Below are positions 52,990-64,000 of a stretch of DNA of 64,000 nt, in pieces. A model generated the notes under the pieces. It made no database searches. It worked only from the letters and a program-made list of their open reading frames with translations, and had not been told where the DNA came from. The position numbers were made by a program, and so were the translations under genes. Numbering within the stretch: the stretch's first letter is position 1; each line of letters begins with the position of its first letter. Where the stretch lies: assembly GCF_963678635.1 (NCBI RefSeq), contig NC_087070.1, positions 45,801,467 to 45,865,466 of the forward strand. The letters are read 5' to 3'. Source of the DNA: Symsagittifera roscoffensis. Lineage: Eukaryota; Xenacoelomorpha; Acoela; Convolutidae.

Positions 52990-54590
52990 TTGTAAAAAAA
53001 CCATCAGCACGCGTATTTGCCTGGAAGACAAATGCACACAGCAATACGAAAATTGAAAAAAGCGATTACTCCAGAACGATTGGCTACCCGAGGTTCATGT
53101 GCTGTAAAATTAGACTTTTCTAAAGCATTTGACAGAGTTGACAGATCACTTCTCATCAAAACTTTGAAAGGGTTAAACCTTGATGAGCTTTCAGTTAGAG
53201 CTATTGAAACTTTGTATTTAGACTCAAAAGCAGTAATTGAGATAAATGGTTTTTTATCAGCCAGCTTCAAAATTCATCGCGGTGTGAGACAGTTGCCCTC
53301 TTTCCGCATTTTTATTCATAGTTTTTATCGAACCTCTTCTTCAAGCAATTGAATCTACAGAAGCAATTGAAGGTTTCGGGATATTGTGCCCCAAACTAGC
53401 TTCATATGCAGACGACATAACTTGCCTTATCAAAATCCGATGTATTGACAGGTTGTTTCGCTTAATCGATACATTTTGCAAACAAACTCAAATGATGATT
53501 AACATGAGTAAAAGCGAAGTGCTTTCCATACCTGATTTATCACCCTATAAAACAGTCAAGGAAACAAAAATACTTGGTGTCTTGTTTTACACTTCCCAAA
53601 AAATTGAAAATATTGAACTATTGTTGAGTTCTCAAATTCAAAAACATCGCGGGTTAATTTCACTAAGTAAATCTTTGAGGGCCAAATCATTAACACTGTC
53701 AGTTTATGTTCTCCCTAATTTTTTTCATTTGGCTCGTCATACTACAGTTAACTTGGATACTGTTAGTAAATGCCAAGAATTATTAAATACAGAATTGAAA
53801 AAAACAAGCAGACTCGACACAAGAAAAGAAGTTTTATATCACCCCATCTTAGATGGTGGGATAGGCTTACCATGCCTACAACTTAAATTTTTAGTATGAA
53901 AATTTTCGATTTCTTTGCTTCTGATATGTCAGATCAAAATATTTTATTACCAACAGATTCAATTTTACCGAAAGAAATCAAAAATTTGTTGAGAAATACG
54001 AACATCTCTATTGAAATAAGTTCAAGTGATTTTGCAATATTTTCAAACAGTACCAATAGCCGTTTAATTATAACAATCCAGACAAAATCGCGAGATGTTT
54101 ATTATTTCTGCTTGCAAAACTGTAGTTTTCATCGAGCTGCGATTTTCCGCTTGGGTTTTGCAGCAAACCGTTACCTCTGTTCAGAAGAAGAATTGATTAA
54201 ATTTACAGGCAAAGTTTGGAAAAGTTCAATGCTTGATGTATGGGAAAAAAACTTTCTCTATAAATTTGCATTCGCTGTTTTTAAAGATCGAGAAAAGCGG
54301 TGGGTTTTATTTCTCGAGAATGCCCCCGAATGTTTCTATTGTAATTTAGAATGCGAAACATTCGAACACCTAATTTTCAGTTGTCCCTCGCTACAACCTT
54401 CAAGAAACATATTACAGATTAATAATTGGCGTGACGTTTTTGTATCAACCAACATTGCAAGACTTAAGTATGTTCTTTCGGTTATTCGTGGTGCATATTC
54501 AAAATCATCGACGTCATGGAAAATCAACTTGCAAACATTTGTGTCATGGGAAGTATGGAAGATGAGAAATACAAATTGCTCCTTCTGATA
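52990..54590 (+). pseudogene. Non-LTR retrotransposon (LINE) reverse transcriptase, 5'-truncated
   Basis: Three frames join in order. Up to about 53290: AVKLDFSKAFDRVDRSLL and HRGVRQ. From about 53292 to 53899: CPLS-F, the active site YADDITCLI, and MINMSKSEVLSI. From 53896 to 54588: thumb/C-terminal part with the LINE zinc motif CFYCNLECETFEHLIFSC. The catalytic Asp residues are present. Frameshifts near 53291 and 53896 break it. The endonuclease and the N-terminal RT motifs are missing. The RT clade cannot be fixed from this. Confidence 0.85.
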
Positions 54591-57060
54591 TAAACTATAA
54601 GGAAATGTAAGACTTCAGCAACAAACCAGGATACCCGGTATCCGGTAAAAGTAATGTCAATTGAACAAATATGATGTTATTTGTTGTACATATTGATTAT
54701 GAAACTCCTAACTAAGCAAACTTAATTTACAATTTGAAAAAAAAAGGAGTTGGGGGAAAGGGTTGATCCATCTTCGATGGAGATGATGATTTTTATCTAC
54801 TGAGCAAAAACAATAATAATTCAATAAATAGTAGTAGCCCTGCTTTTAGGAGTGACCTCATGGTCTGGGGATACTGAGACCCAGCCATGAGCTCACTATT
54901 TCTGCATGTAATTAAGTGAATTTGAGTGTTTTGACCGAAGCCGAAAGCAGTAACGTTTTTTGTCGACCCGATGTTAGAAAAGACCACCGAAAGTACTGGC
55001 TTGGTAGAGACGGTGAAAAGCATATAAAGCTCTGTTTAGACGTTAACCAGTCGTCTTAGGACTTAGTTTTATTTTCCGTCGATATGTATCTTCCGGGCGA
55101 ATGTTACATACATGTTTTTATGGCGCTCCTGGGTGTTTTTCTTTTTTAACATCATGACCGGCAGAACCGTTAACGAGCACTCCGCGCCGAGCGGATGCTC
55201 ACATTAACGCCCTTAATAGGCCTAAATCGCCGGGGCGGAAGGGTAGTTCGGACTGCGGAAGCCTTCCGGATTACCGTGAATAGCATTTTAACCTAGTTAA
55301 GACCGAAAATTCACGAACCAGGAAGGGTGGGGGGATTCGCGGTCCCGTCATTTCCTGAATGGTCCGTGACCAAAAATACTTAAAGATATATATAAAAGCA
55401 AACAAAAAGTAGTATAGTACCCAAGAAAAACAAAAAACATAAAAAATAACCGAAAAAACCAAAAACAGTAAAAAAAGCAAAAAATCAGTAGAAATCATCC
55501 CCCCAGACAAGATGTGATCCGACCCTCCTGTTTGTTGTTGATAGATATATTGTTGTTACAGGCATTTATATCAGTCAGGATTGTTACGATCAATTTTTTA
55601 GCCCGTTTGTGAGGCTTGAACTGTAGGGTTATTTGAGCATTTAAGCACGTTAATGATAAATTGCGCTCAATCCGGAAGGGTCAGCTGATTTGCGCTCAAT
55701 TCGGAAGGGTCTTGGGAGAAGACTGATCCGGCAAGCAGTACAAGGAGCAACAAGAAGGGCTCAACGACAACAACAATCGATTGTTGGGTATCGTTAACAA
55801 GTTTTGTATCCCTTTTGGTACAAAAAGTAAGATAGTAATCTGTGGGGGGCTCGACAGTGCTGCACTGTAGTGACCCTTCACCGAACTGCGAATATCCGAG
55901 TTAAGCACCTTAATTCGGATTTTAAACAAACCCGGAGGGGTATACTATTACTAATATTATTGCTAGTATAGCCTATATTAAAACTCTTATACCGTTTTTC
56001 AGTGAAAAACACAGAAAGCAGACCGGTTTTTAGGGTCAAAATAGCGATATTTTGATCCCCCCACAAGTCACGATTTTTGAGATATCGATATTTTTTGAAA
56101 CAAAAAAAAGCGCTTAAGTAGTGTGTTACATCGTAACTGCACTACCACAATAGATAGAACCGGTTAAGTTTAGTTCAAAAGTGGGTGGAACTATTTTGGT
56201 ACCGAAAACCGAAATTTCGTGATTTTTGAGAAAACGAAACACTATAAATTCAGATAAATTTTTGAAATTTTTGAGTTAGAACAGTAAAATAGTTGTTCGG
56301 ACAACTTCCACTAGTGAATCTACAAGTTTTAAAACCCGCTACCCGAAAGCCTTACGGGTTGCAGAGAAATCAAACTTAACGTGTTTGATTTGGTGGATTC
56401 ATCAATCCGGAGGGGTACAGGTAGCATAGTTTTTCGCAAATTTTTTCAACTAAAGCGTTTTAGATCGGTTCTTTTGCATTGAACTAGAAGAGTATAGGCC
56501 TTCTAAGCTCGGATCAACAATTTTTAGGTCGAAAGGACCAGATTTGCGGAAAAAGTCAGGCGGAACCTATAAGAGAGAAATTTCTTGACTTTAGAAAAAA
56601 GACGTTTTTGTCGATAACTTTAGAACTACTGGGCATATCCAGGATTTTCGGAAAAGTAAGCGTGAAAATGTTTTGAGATTGTTTTTAGCAAGTTCACCAA
56701 TTTGGGAGGGTAGACCCTTCACGTTTTATAAATTTCTTTTAGAAAAGCCCTTATACCCCTACCAAAATGTAATAGCGGTTGAATAAAGTAACTTTAGGCC
56801 GTTCTAGACGGAAAGGGAAGGCTAAAGGCACAGAAAAACCTTATTCGAGCCGAAGTTAGGCGTACGATAATACCCTTCACCGTTAGTGTGAATTGTCAAA
56901 TAAGAGGCTTAATTTCAGTCCGGAAGGGTCTAGGAAAGTAGTACATACCCTTCCTAGTTAATTGAAAAAGCAAAATTGCATCGGAGAACGTATCCGGAGG
57001 GGTATAGGTTGAAAGAAGGAAATCTCCGAAAAGCTACTTTTACAAAACCGGAGGGCTCCC
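54591..57060. other. Non-coding region with scattered TCCGGANGGGT motifs
   Basis: I find no exon or recognisable protein. Copies of the motif lie near 55262, 55670, 55697, 56398, 56917 and 56991, often next to a break in base composition. Part of it may be the LTR or leader of the Gypsy element that follows, but no second LTR is in the window to prove this. Confidence 0.4.
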
Positions 57061-57252
57061 AATCCGGAAGGGTCAAAATTTTTTTTCAAATTAGGAGGGG
57101 TCCGAATCCGGAGGGGTCTTATAGTTGCTAATTCGGAGGGGTCCAAATCCGGAGGGGTCTTATATTAACTAACTCAGAGGGGTCTCAATCCGGAGGGGTC
57201 TAGATTTTGTTAGTCCGGAAAGGTCCTATTTGTGCCAATCCGGAGGGGTATT
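57061..57252 (+). repeat. TCCGGAGGGGTC array, about 41-bp period
   Basis: Nine copies or near-copies of a(a/t)tccggaggggtc start at about 57061, 57090, 57105, 57130, 57146, 57172, 57188, 57212 and 57238. They form pairs 15-16 bp apart that repeat every 41-42 bp. Confidence 0.75.
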
Positions 57253-58033
57253 ATTTTATTAAAGGACTTAGGTAGACGGAAGAAAGACTAAAGTGAGAGG
57301 TATTAGGTTATTAGCAGACAGGCTAGGAATCAGTGACTGCACTGGTAACTTGACTTTCAATAAGAACCAGACCAAAACAAAACAGGTCCGAACTCGGATA
57401 TTCGCGACACTAAGTCTAAACTAAAAAGAGCGTGATTCATTGGTGTGGATTGTAACATAATACGTTTTTGTGAAAAGTGACTGCCCTGAGGATTTTAGTA
57501 GGTCTAGCTCGGGCAGTCCGAAGGCAGACAGGTAACACAGTACTCGGTGGGTGCAATAGACGCCCACTTGAGAAAATTACTGCCTTCAAAGTTTTGTCTG
57601 TTTGGTGCAGCACCGAGCAGGGAAAGCTTTTTCTTTAAAAGACAAGTTCGACTATTGTACTGCGACCGACTAAAAGTACATTACACATACGTTTTTTTCT
57701 TTTCATAGAGGCATTCATATTCTGTCATTATATATTTTTTTGTTTTTGATTTTAAATCTACATAAACTGTGCTTGATTGGGTAGTTAGTACACTTTCTTT
57801 TAAATTGACTGATAACATCATATTGTGCTAGTTTTCAAATCTTACCACCGATAATCGGTTAGTGTGAATAAATTTTATACAAACTGTACTCTGAGAACAT
57901 ACAGGGATTCGTGGTCACTATTTAATAGTATCTTGTGAAATTTATTGTGTTGTGTCATTTTATTGGTAATAAAACTATAAGATCACTAGCAATCGAATTA
58001 AGTGTATAGGCATTAAGAAGTGACAAATAGAGA
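57253..58033. other. Probable leader of the right-hand Gypsy element
   Basis: Non-coding, just upstream of the first gag-like frame. A duplicated block (gactgccctgaggattttag and aattactgccttcaaagttttgt) was noted. LTR limits cannot be set. Confidence 0.35.
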
Positions 58034-59902
58034 ATGAGTCTAGACAAGTCAAGGATACCGAAACGAGGTAATAGCTCTAGGAAATTCATACCTGAAAAGC
58101 AAAGAAGAACGATGACCGATCCTTTTGTGGATTGGATCAAACGAGCCCGGACCGACAAAGGGGGGACGGTTTCAGGCAGAATGGTTGAAACAAGGAGTCG
58201 GAAGAGAGACTGGAACCATGGACAAATTTGGTGAGGTGACAACGATAAGCAAAGAGACAAACACACCGGGCCAGTCGAGAGGCTTCGCGATTATGACAAA
58301 TTCAGAGCCGCAAACTGGAGAGAGTAGAAACAGAGGGCTAGGCAACGCATTGGCGAATCCTGAGGGGGATAATGAAAAGACATCGAGGCAGAGAGTCAAG
58401 GCCCGGATCTCGACCAGCACGAAGCTACCTGGGACCGACAGGGTTACACCGCCACTAGTGACGCCCCTCGTGGATAATGGGGCAGCACTAGAAGAAGCCT
58501 TAAACAACATAGTGGACAGTTTAGGAGAGCAAAATGAACAGATGTCCATAAGAATGAGTGAACTAGAAAGGGCAGTTCACATTGAAAGAGAAAGTCTGCA
58601 GGAAGAAATAAACCGCAATAGACAAGAAGTTGGCAGGAGCGAAAAACGCTTGAAAGAAAGAACAGACGAGCATATGGCGAAGAACTTGTCGCGAATGACA
58701 AGAGAAGCGGAACAGCGAGAGTTACGCTTAAGAGACGACATGGAGAAGTTAAGAGTGCAGCAAGAGCTGTCTCTTGGGACTCTTGACCCAAAGATAGACG
58801 CGATGATGGAGAGGCGAACTCAGGCTATCATGGATAGGTTGGACGGGCTACTAAGCAGCAAGAGTGGACCAAAAGAAGGAGAACCGAACTCGGGAGGTCC
58901 CAGCAGGGAGCCGAGGGTGAACTTCAATGAACATCAAAAGAGGAAGATGTATGGATCCACTAGAGGCAGGGGCAGTTCATCAGGCTATGCCACAAGGGGT
59001 AATGGAACATGGGGCCCGAACAGTAGAGCAAGTTCAACGGAGAACAGACATACCTCCAATGAACGACCAACGCAAGGCACACATGCGACTGGGAGAAGTG
59101 ATTCCGGTAACAGGGGGCATGCAAGCCCGGGGAGGAGTCATGTGGGCCAAGCGGGAAACACTCATGGCGATTCGGATTGCAGGGATGCACCGCACACGGA
59201 GCCTTTGACAAGGTGTGAGGACACTCAAGTGGGACACTCAAGGGATGCTACGACAATGGCCACAGCATTTGAACCCCTAAACAGGTCTTTGGAGACATTC
59301 CTTACAAGGTTATCCAGAACCAATGAACGCAGTGAGAAGTCCAGAAGAGTCTTTAAGAAACCAAGATGCTATAAAGATGAATCTGATGGCTGTATTGATA
59401 CCTGGATAGAGGTAATGAAGCTGCATTTCGAGGAAGAGGACTTGTCGGAGAGACAGGAATGCAGTGCGCTCACCAGCAAGGGACAGCCCTGAACTGTGTC
59501 ATGGCCAAGAAGCAATATCAGCGTGATACAGCTGAGAAAATCTTCGAAATCTTGTTGAATCGTTTCGGATCAGGGGTGCAGGGGCACCAAGCGATGATGC
59601 GCTTCGAGAAACGGTGGCAACGAGAAGATGAAACCATAGACAAGTTTCTCGATGACTTGGAAATGCTGAGAAGACGCAGCCAACCGGATGAGTCAAATCG
59701 AAGGATGAACCTGGCCGTAGCCTCGAAATTCATCGATGGTGTGAAGAATGATGAACTTCGAACGATGCTTAGCAACGCATTACACACCACTATCAACAAA
59801 TGCGCCGACACCAGAGGAGTTGAGGCTCAAGTCAAAAGAGTATCTTTTGTTGAAACCTCCTTCGAGATCTGGATACTACAAGAACAATTATGGCAATTTT
59901 AA
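58034..59902 (+). pseudogene. Gag of second Gypsy (frames 58034, 58125, 59459)
   Basis: A short basic start (58034-58234), then 58125-59492 with a long Glu/Arg-rich coiled coil (MSELERAVHIERESLQEEIN) and a Gly/Ser/Arg-rich stretch, then the retrotransposon Gag domain (CIDTWIEVMKLHFEEEDLSE). A frameshift near 59475 continues it in 59459-59902 (FEKRWQREDETIDKFLDDLE). Another frameshift near 59760 leads into the zinc-knuckle frame. Confidence 0.8.
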
Positions 59903-60887
59903 CAAAGGACCAGCAAACCAAGGGAACAATTGGTACAAACCGAGGGATGATATGGACAAGAGACGCTCTTGTGTCAATTGCAGTTCAACGGATCATCATG
60001 TGTCAGCATGCCCAACTCACAAACAAGGCATGAAAGCAATAGGCTTTAGCCTCGAGGACGAAGAAGCGTCAGAATTGGACCATGAGGATTTCATGAGAGG
60101 AGTAATTGCAAAATTCGGCCCGAGGTGTTTCTTTTGCAACTTGGAAGGTCATTTTAAATCAGATTGTCCGCAATTCTGGGATGCAGTGGCAGACATCAAG
60201 AAACCAAGACATGAAGAAGCTTTGTCAGGAGTGAAAGCCAGCAAAGCTCGCCTTTTGAGTGAAGCGGAGGCACGCAGAAAGGATAAAGCTCAAGAGCTGG
60301 CGACGAAGAAAATGCAAGCGGTAACTGAAGAGACATGTGAACCAGAACCAGTGACTGCGGCCGATGACTTCAAGATTCATTATAGGGCGGCCGCAAGGGA
60401 TGCTCTAAATAGAGTGCAGCAGGAACTGGTGACGAAAGAGATCGAACAAAAAGTGAAACTTGAACTGGAGAATGAGAAACTTCAGGAGCAACTGAATACC
60501 TTCGAAGCAACGGAGTTCGAGGAGACTAAAGCACCAAGCAGTTTGAGCATGAAACTTATTGTGATCTCCGGTCAGAGGTTCGGCATGGTGCCGCAAGGAA
60601 GCAAGATACAGTCGATAATCTCAGTGACTGGACACCAGGTGATCAGAAATCTGAGTGAACCATCCGAGTTCACTTTGATGCATTTGGACACATATGCAGA
60701 TTATCTGAGGCAGGTGGAGCCACGCACCGAGTCGAGAGCTGTGCCAGCACTACTAACGACGGGTGGCCCTCGCAAGAAGAAACTTCATGGACGCTACCTG
60801 GAGGTCTATGGGCCGTATCAAGTGATGCTGAACGTGGATGGAATCAGTATCTACACTAGGACATACGTAACAACAGACAGTGACTAG
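59748..60887 (+). pseudogene. Nucleocapsid region of second Gypsy
   Basis: Two intact CCHC knuckles, CVNCSSTDHHVSAC and CFFCNLEGHFKSDC, are followed by a Lys/Glu-rich coiled coil. The frame ends in a TAG (60885-60887) but is in frame with the protease part. Confidence 0.82.
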
Positions 60888-61760
60888 ATAGGGCAGATCT
60901 ATTTGGGTGAAGAGGAACTCAAAGTCCGCAGGATAGGCCATGACGCCATGATGGAACAAGACGCAGTACACATTGGATATGAAGCAGATGTGACCGCACA
61001 TCTGCTCGACACCAACGGAACAAAAATCGGAGTCACAGGGCTTCTGGACACAGGAGCGGTAGTGAGTTTGATGCCGATAAAAACTTGGGAGAGAATGGGC
61101 TTCACGCGGGAAGATCTAATTCCAACGAATCTCCGACTGGCCGCCGCCAATCGAGGAGCTATTTAGGTAGCCGGAAGAACATCAAAAACGGTCCTCCACA
61201 TAAGAGGACGGGATCTTTGGATGAGCTTCCTGGTGGTAGAGAATTTGGACGACGCCGACCAATTCATCTTGGGCAGAGATTTTGTCAGGAATTTTGTCGT
61301 GATGATTGACTTAAACAAAGGTCTGATACGGATTAGAAACCCGGACCGGAAGTATGTTAAGAGAACAATTAATAGGATAATAACAGACGAAAACAAGGTA
61401 CCAATTTTTTTGGATAGAAAAGTAAAACTACAACCAGGACAAGCTGTGGTAGCAATTTTTAGAATGAGAAATTTGAATTCGTTAAGTGATAGTAAACAGG
61501 TTTGCTTAGTACCGAATCCAAATAGTCAGAGTTCGGTGATTTTAGGCCGGAGCTTCTCGGTAACGCGAAACGGACTGTGTGTCAGTGTGTTGTTTTACAC
61601 ACTGGACACCACGGTTTCAATCCAACGTGGAAAGAAGCTTGGCTACGCTTTGCCGATGAGGACCGACTATGAGGAGACACAAAACTTGAAGAGCCATAGT
61701 GTGAAAGACTGTCCTTATCATGCCAATAAAGATAAAATTTCTAAGAGGGTTAATGAATAA
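60888..61760 (+). pseudogene. Aspartic protease region of second Gypsy
   Basis: GLLDTGAVVSLMP is the protease site and FILGRDFVRNF the flap-side conserved strand. One in-frame TAG (61164-61166) interrupts it. The following linker ends with a TAA at 61758-61760. Confidence 0.82.
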
Positions 61761-61873
61761 AAATCTATTCATAAATTTTTTTCAATGAAATCCGAAACAG
61801 ACGACGGCTTATCAAGCTGCTCGAATTTTCCTAACGCCCCTCGTCATATGAACTAGAATCTGACAAACCGGTT

Positions 61874-62911
61874 TTGCCAGAGATAGAACATTTAAAAGGG
61901 AAAATAGGTGAGGGAGATTTCGAAAAATTGCGGGACCTCCTAAATCGGAACGCAGAAATATTTTCAAAACACAAGGCGGACATCGGTTGCTGTAATTTCG
62001 TCGAACACGAAATCGAACTAGAAGAGGGCGCCGTTCCCCATAGGGAAGGCGCAAGGCGAATGACGCCACACAAATCGGAAGTGTGCCGAGCGGAAATAGA
62101 AATTTTGCTTGAATACGACATGAAAGAACCCTCGAAATCGCCATGGGCTTGCGGGGTAGTAATGGCGAAAAAGAAAGGGCGCAGCTTAGATTTTGTTGCG
62201 ACTTTCGTTACTTGAACGCGGTAACGATAAAAGATGCGTACCGGATACCGCGAATAGACGAGAGCCTATCTAAGCTTGGTGATGCCAAGTTCTTCACCAC
62301 ATTGGACTTAGGTTCTGCCTTCTGGCAGGTTCCTCTGCGGAAGAAGGACAGAGAGAAAACCGGATTCGCGTGCGAATTGGGATTGTACCATTGGAAGAGG
62401 ATGCCCTTCGGCTTGTGCAATGCAACGGCCATTTTTTCAAAGACTGATGGCTCAGGCTTTGACGAGAGTGACCAAGAAGTACGGGAATCTCTTGATGTGT
62501 TACGTGGATGTTGTAGTCATAGCGACACCGACCCTGGAAGACCACATTGATAGGCTCGATGATGTCTTTGGATGCATGAAAAGAGCAGGATTGAAGTGCA
62601 AACCATCGAAATGTGAAATCCTTAGGGATTCGATAAAGTACCTGGGAAGAATGGTGGATAGGCATGGTGTGAGGCCGGACCCGGAAGCAGTGGAAGCAGT
62701 GTTGACATGGAAAGCTCCCAGAACGGACACACTAGGGTTTGCCAATTACTACCGGGAATTCATAAAAGGATATGCGGACAAGGTGTACCCGATGCAGAAG
62801 CTGATGCGCAACAAGGGGAAAAAATTCGAATGGAACGATGAGGCACAGGTTGCTTTCGAGAACATAAAGCGGGAACTGTGCGAAGCGCCAGTGCTAGGCA
62901 TGCCTACATAA
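61874..62911 (+). pseudogene. Reverse transcriptase of second Gypsy, active site altered
   Basis: WACGVVMAKKKG, FTTLDLGSAFWQVPL and MPFGLCNA are clear RT motifs. Frameshifts lie near 62195, 62435 and 62740. The catalytic motif reads MCYVDVVVIAT, so the second Asp of YxDD is Val, which should abolish polymerase activity. A TAA (62909-62911) is in frame with the RNase H. Confidence 0.85.
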
Positions 62912-63394
62912 AAGGGCATGTATGTTCTTGACACAGACGCATCGGTAGTAGCCATCTCAGGAATATTGCATCAAGAGCAAGGGTGGAACGGAAGAACGGT
63001 TCTCCGTCCCATTGCATACGGCAGCAAGGTCTTGAGTGACACGGAGATGAAGTCTGGCGCACCAAAAGCAGAAATGTTTGCAGTAGTCACCTTCGTGGAA
63101 AAGTACCGTGCATACTTGGGGAGCGCTCCCTTCAAGTTACGCGTGGACAACAGAGCGTTATCCTGGTTGAAAACCTACTCGATGGATCAGAGTTATATTG
63201 GTAGATGGATAGTAAGATTGGATGGCTACCATATGATAATCGAACATAGGATGCGTGATAAACACCAGAATGCTGACAGCCTCAGCAAGAAAACTGAGTT
63301 CTATGAAATATTGGAGCAGAAGCAGGCCAATCAGGCGGAAATAAGGAGGGATTCTCGTTTCTGGACAAAGAAACATATGAAGCGCTTCCCTTAA
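62912..63394 (+). pseudogene. RNase H of second Gypsy
   Basis: MYVLDTDASVVAISGIL, the acidic SGAPKAEMFAVVTFVEKY and FKLRVDNRALSWL are RNase H motifs with the acidic residues present. The frame stops at 63394, while coding continues in another frame from about 63345. Confidence 0.83.
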
Positions 63395-64000
63395 CGAGAT
63401 GGTTGGATAAGTCTGGGCATCCAATTCCAGGACATCCTGAGTTACCTGTAGAGAAAGCAGCCGAGATAAAGATCCTATCCAAGGAAGAACCGGTCCCCTT
63501 GGATCTGTTGCTGCGCTCGAATCTGGTCCAGCAAGAACTCTCTCGCATGAACATAAACAGCCTCTCATTATTGGATAGAACGGTGCAAGTCACACCGCAA
63601 GTGATGTGGATGCTGGGTGGATTGTTAGAAAGAGAAGTGACCAGAGATGACCCCGAGTGGACAGCAGCGGTGGCATTGCTAACAGTCAGTGAGAAGGTGA
63701 AGATCATGCCGTCCAGACGACAGCACGAAGAGAACGAGAGGGATTGTAGGACAATAGTTCAGCAACTAGTGTCCTCAATACCCCACGAGATTTTAACCAG
63801 CACTTCTTACGGACAGAAAGAACAGGGGAGCAGCAAGCGAAAGAAAGCCGTCACCTTTGTGGACCAGGATAAGGAAGGTGAAAGGGTAAAACAAAAACTG
63901 CTGCAAGACTATTTGTCCGGGGAGACGAATGATGAGAAGAACCAGCGATCACAAGATCAACGCCCGGGACAAGAAAATTTGTCCGGGGAGTCTGAGATAG
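63349..64000 (+). CDS. Open frame between RNase H and integrase, running off the window
   Basis: The frame gga-ttc-tcg from 63349 has no stop to the right edge (217 codons). It encodes a hydrophilic linker (YEALPLTRWLDKSGHPIPG, LGGLLEREVTRDDPEW) with two PxxL-like repeats of LSGE near the end (DYLSGETN, ENLSGESE). It continues Pol of the second Gypsy after a frameshift. No domain was recognised. Confidence 0.7.

Larger units (their letters stand above)
58034..64000 (+). mobile_element. Second Ty3/Gypsy element, decayed, cut by right edge
   Basis: Gag, zinc knuckles, protease, RT and RNase H lie in order on the plus strand in at least seven frames. The element differs from the macrodomain Gypsy in Gag type and in G+C content (clearly higher from about 58 kb onward). 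It continues past the window, so the integrase and 3' LTR are not seen. Breaks are given in the part entries. Confidence 0.88.

Noticed and set aside
27540-62911. Reassignment of UAA/UAG to glutamine
   Set aside because: Some stops align with Gln (29014, second macrodomain), but others stand where related copies have Lys or where context suggests other residues, and both Gypsy elements also carry frameshifts. Simple decay explains them; kept only as a low-key check.
1-64000. CRISPR arrays, bacterial operons or prophage
   Set aside because: Introns, LTR elements, SINEs and metazoan genes show a eukaryotic nuclear genome; no direct-repeat/spacer array is present.

Overview
The window is AT-rich, intron-containing DNA from an animal, most likely an invertebrate. 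The host genes are recognisable metazoan genes with GT-AG introns, and most of the rest is retrotransposons, MITEs, tRNA-like SINEs and tandem repeats. Nothing here looks bacterial. I cannot name the phylum.

Three host genes lie head to tail on the minus strand. (1) A glucose-6-phosphate-translocase-like transporter (SLC37A4 family) has its main coding exon in two near-identical tandem copies (48497-49619 and 50291-51413). Its only C-terminal exon lies about 30 kb away at 18345-18451. (2) A BRD7/BRD9-family bromodomain protein (four exons, 14826-18193) starts only 151 nt after the transporter stop, with a splice acceptor 6 nt before its ATG; this resembles a trans-spliced operon. (3) The first 7.1 kb hold six phase-consistent exons of the Rab3 GAP regulatory subunit (RAB3GAP2), which runs off the left edge.

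The 30-kb last intron of the transporter gene is filled by a Ty3/Gypsy element (minus strand, 20591-46586, 435-bp LTRs). A nearly complete BEL/Pao element (36706-45549, 347/348-bp LTRs, 5-bp duplication gttga) is inserted just upstream of its gag. A 3.35-kb segment spanning the BEL/Gypsy junction was then tandemly triplicated (28154-38191). The most striking find is in this Gypsy. Its integrase C-terminus continues in one open frame through a proline-rich linker into a TARG1/OARD1-like macrodomain (ADP-ribose hydrolase fold). The two catalytic-type residues are kept, and a second, broken macrodomain copy follows.

Right of the transporter (51.9-64 kb) are a GIY-YIG fragment of Penelope type, a 5'-truncated non-LTR retrotransposon, a zone rich in the motif TCCGGANGGGT including a 41-bp-period array, and a second, decayed Gypsy element on the plus strand that runs off the right edge. 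The region 7.1-14.8 kb is a repeat field with a 1.26-kb tandem duplication and several tRNA-like SINE copies.
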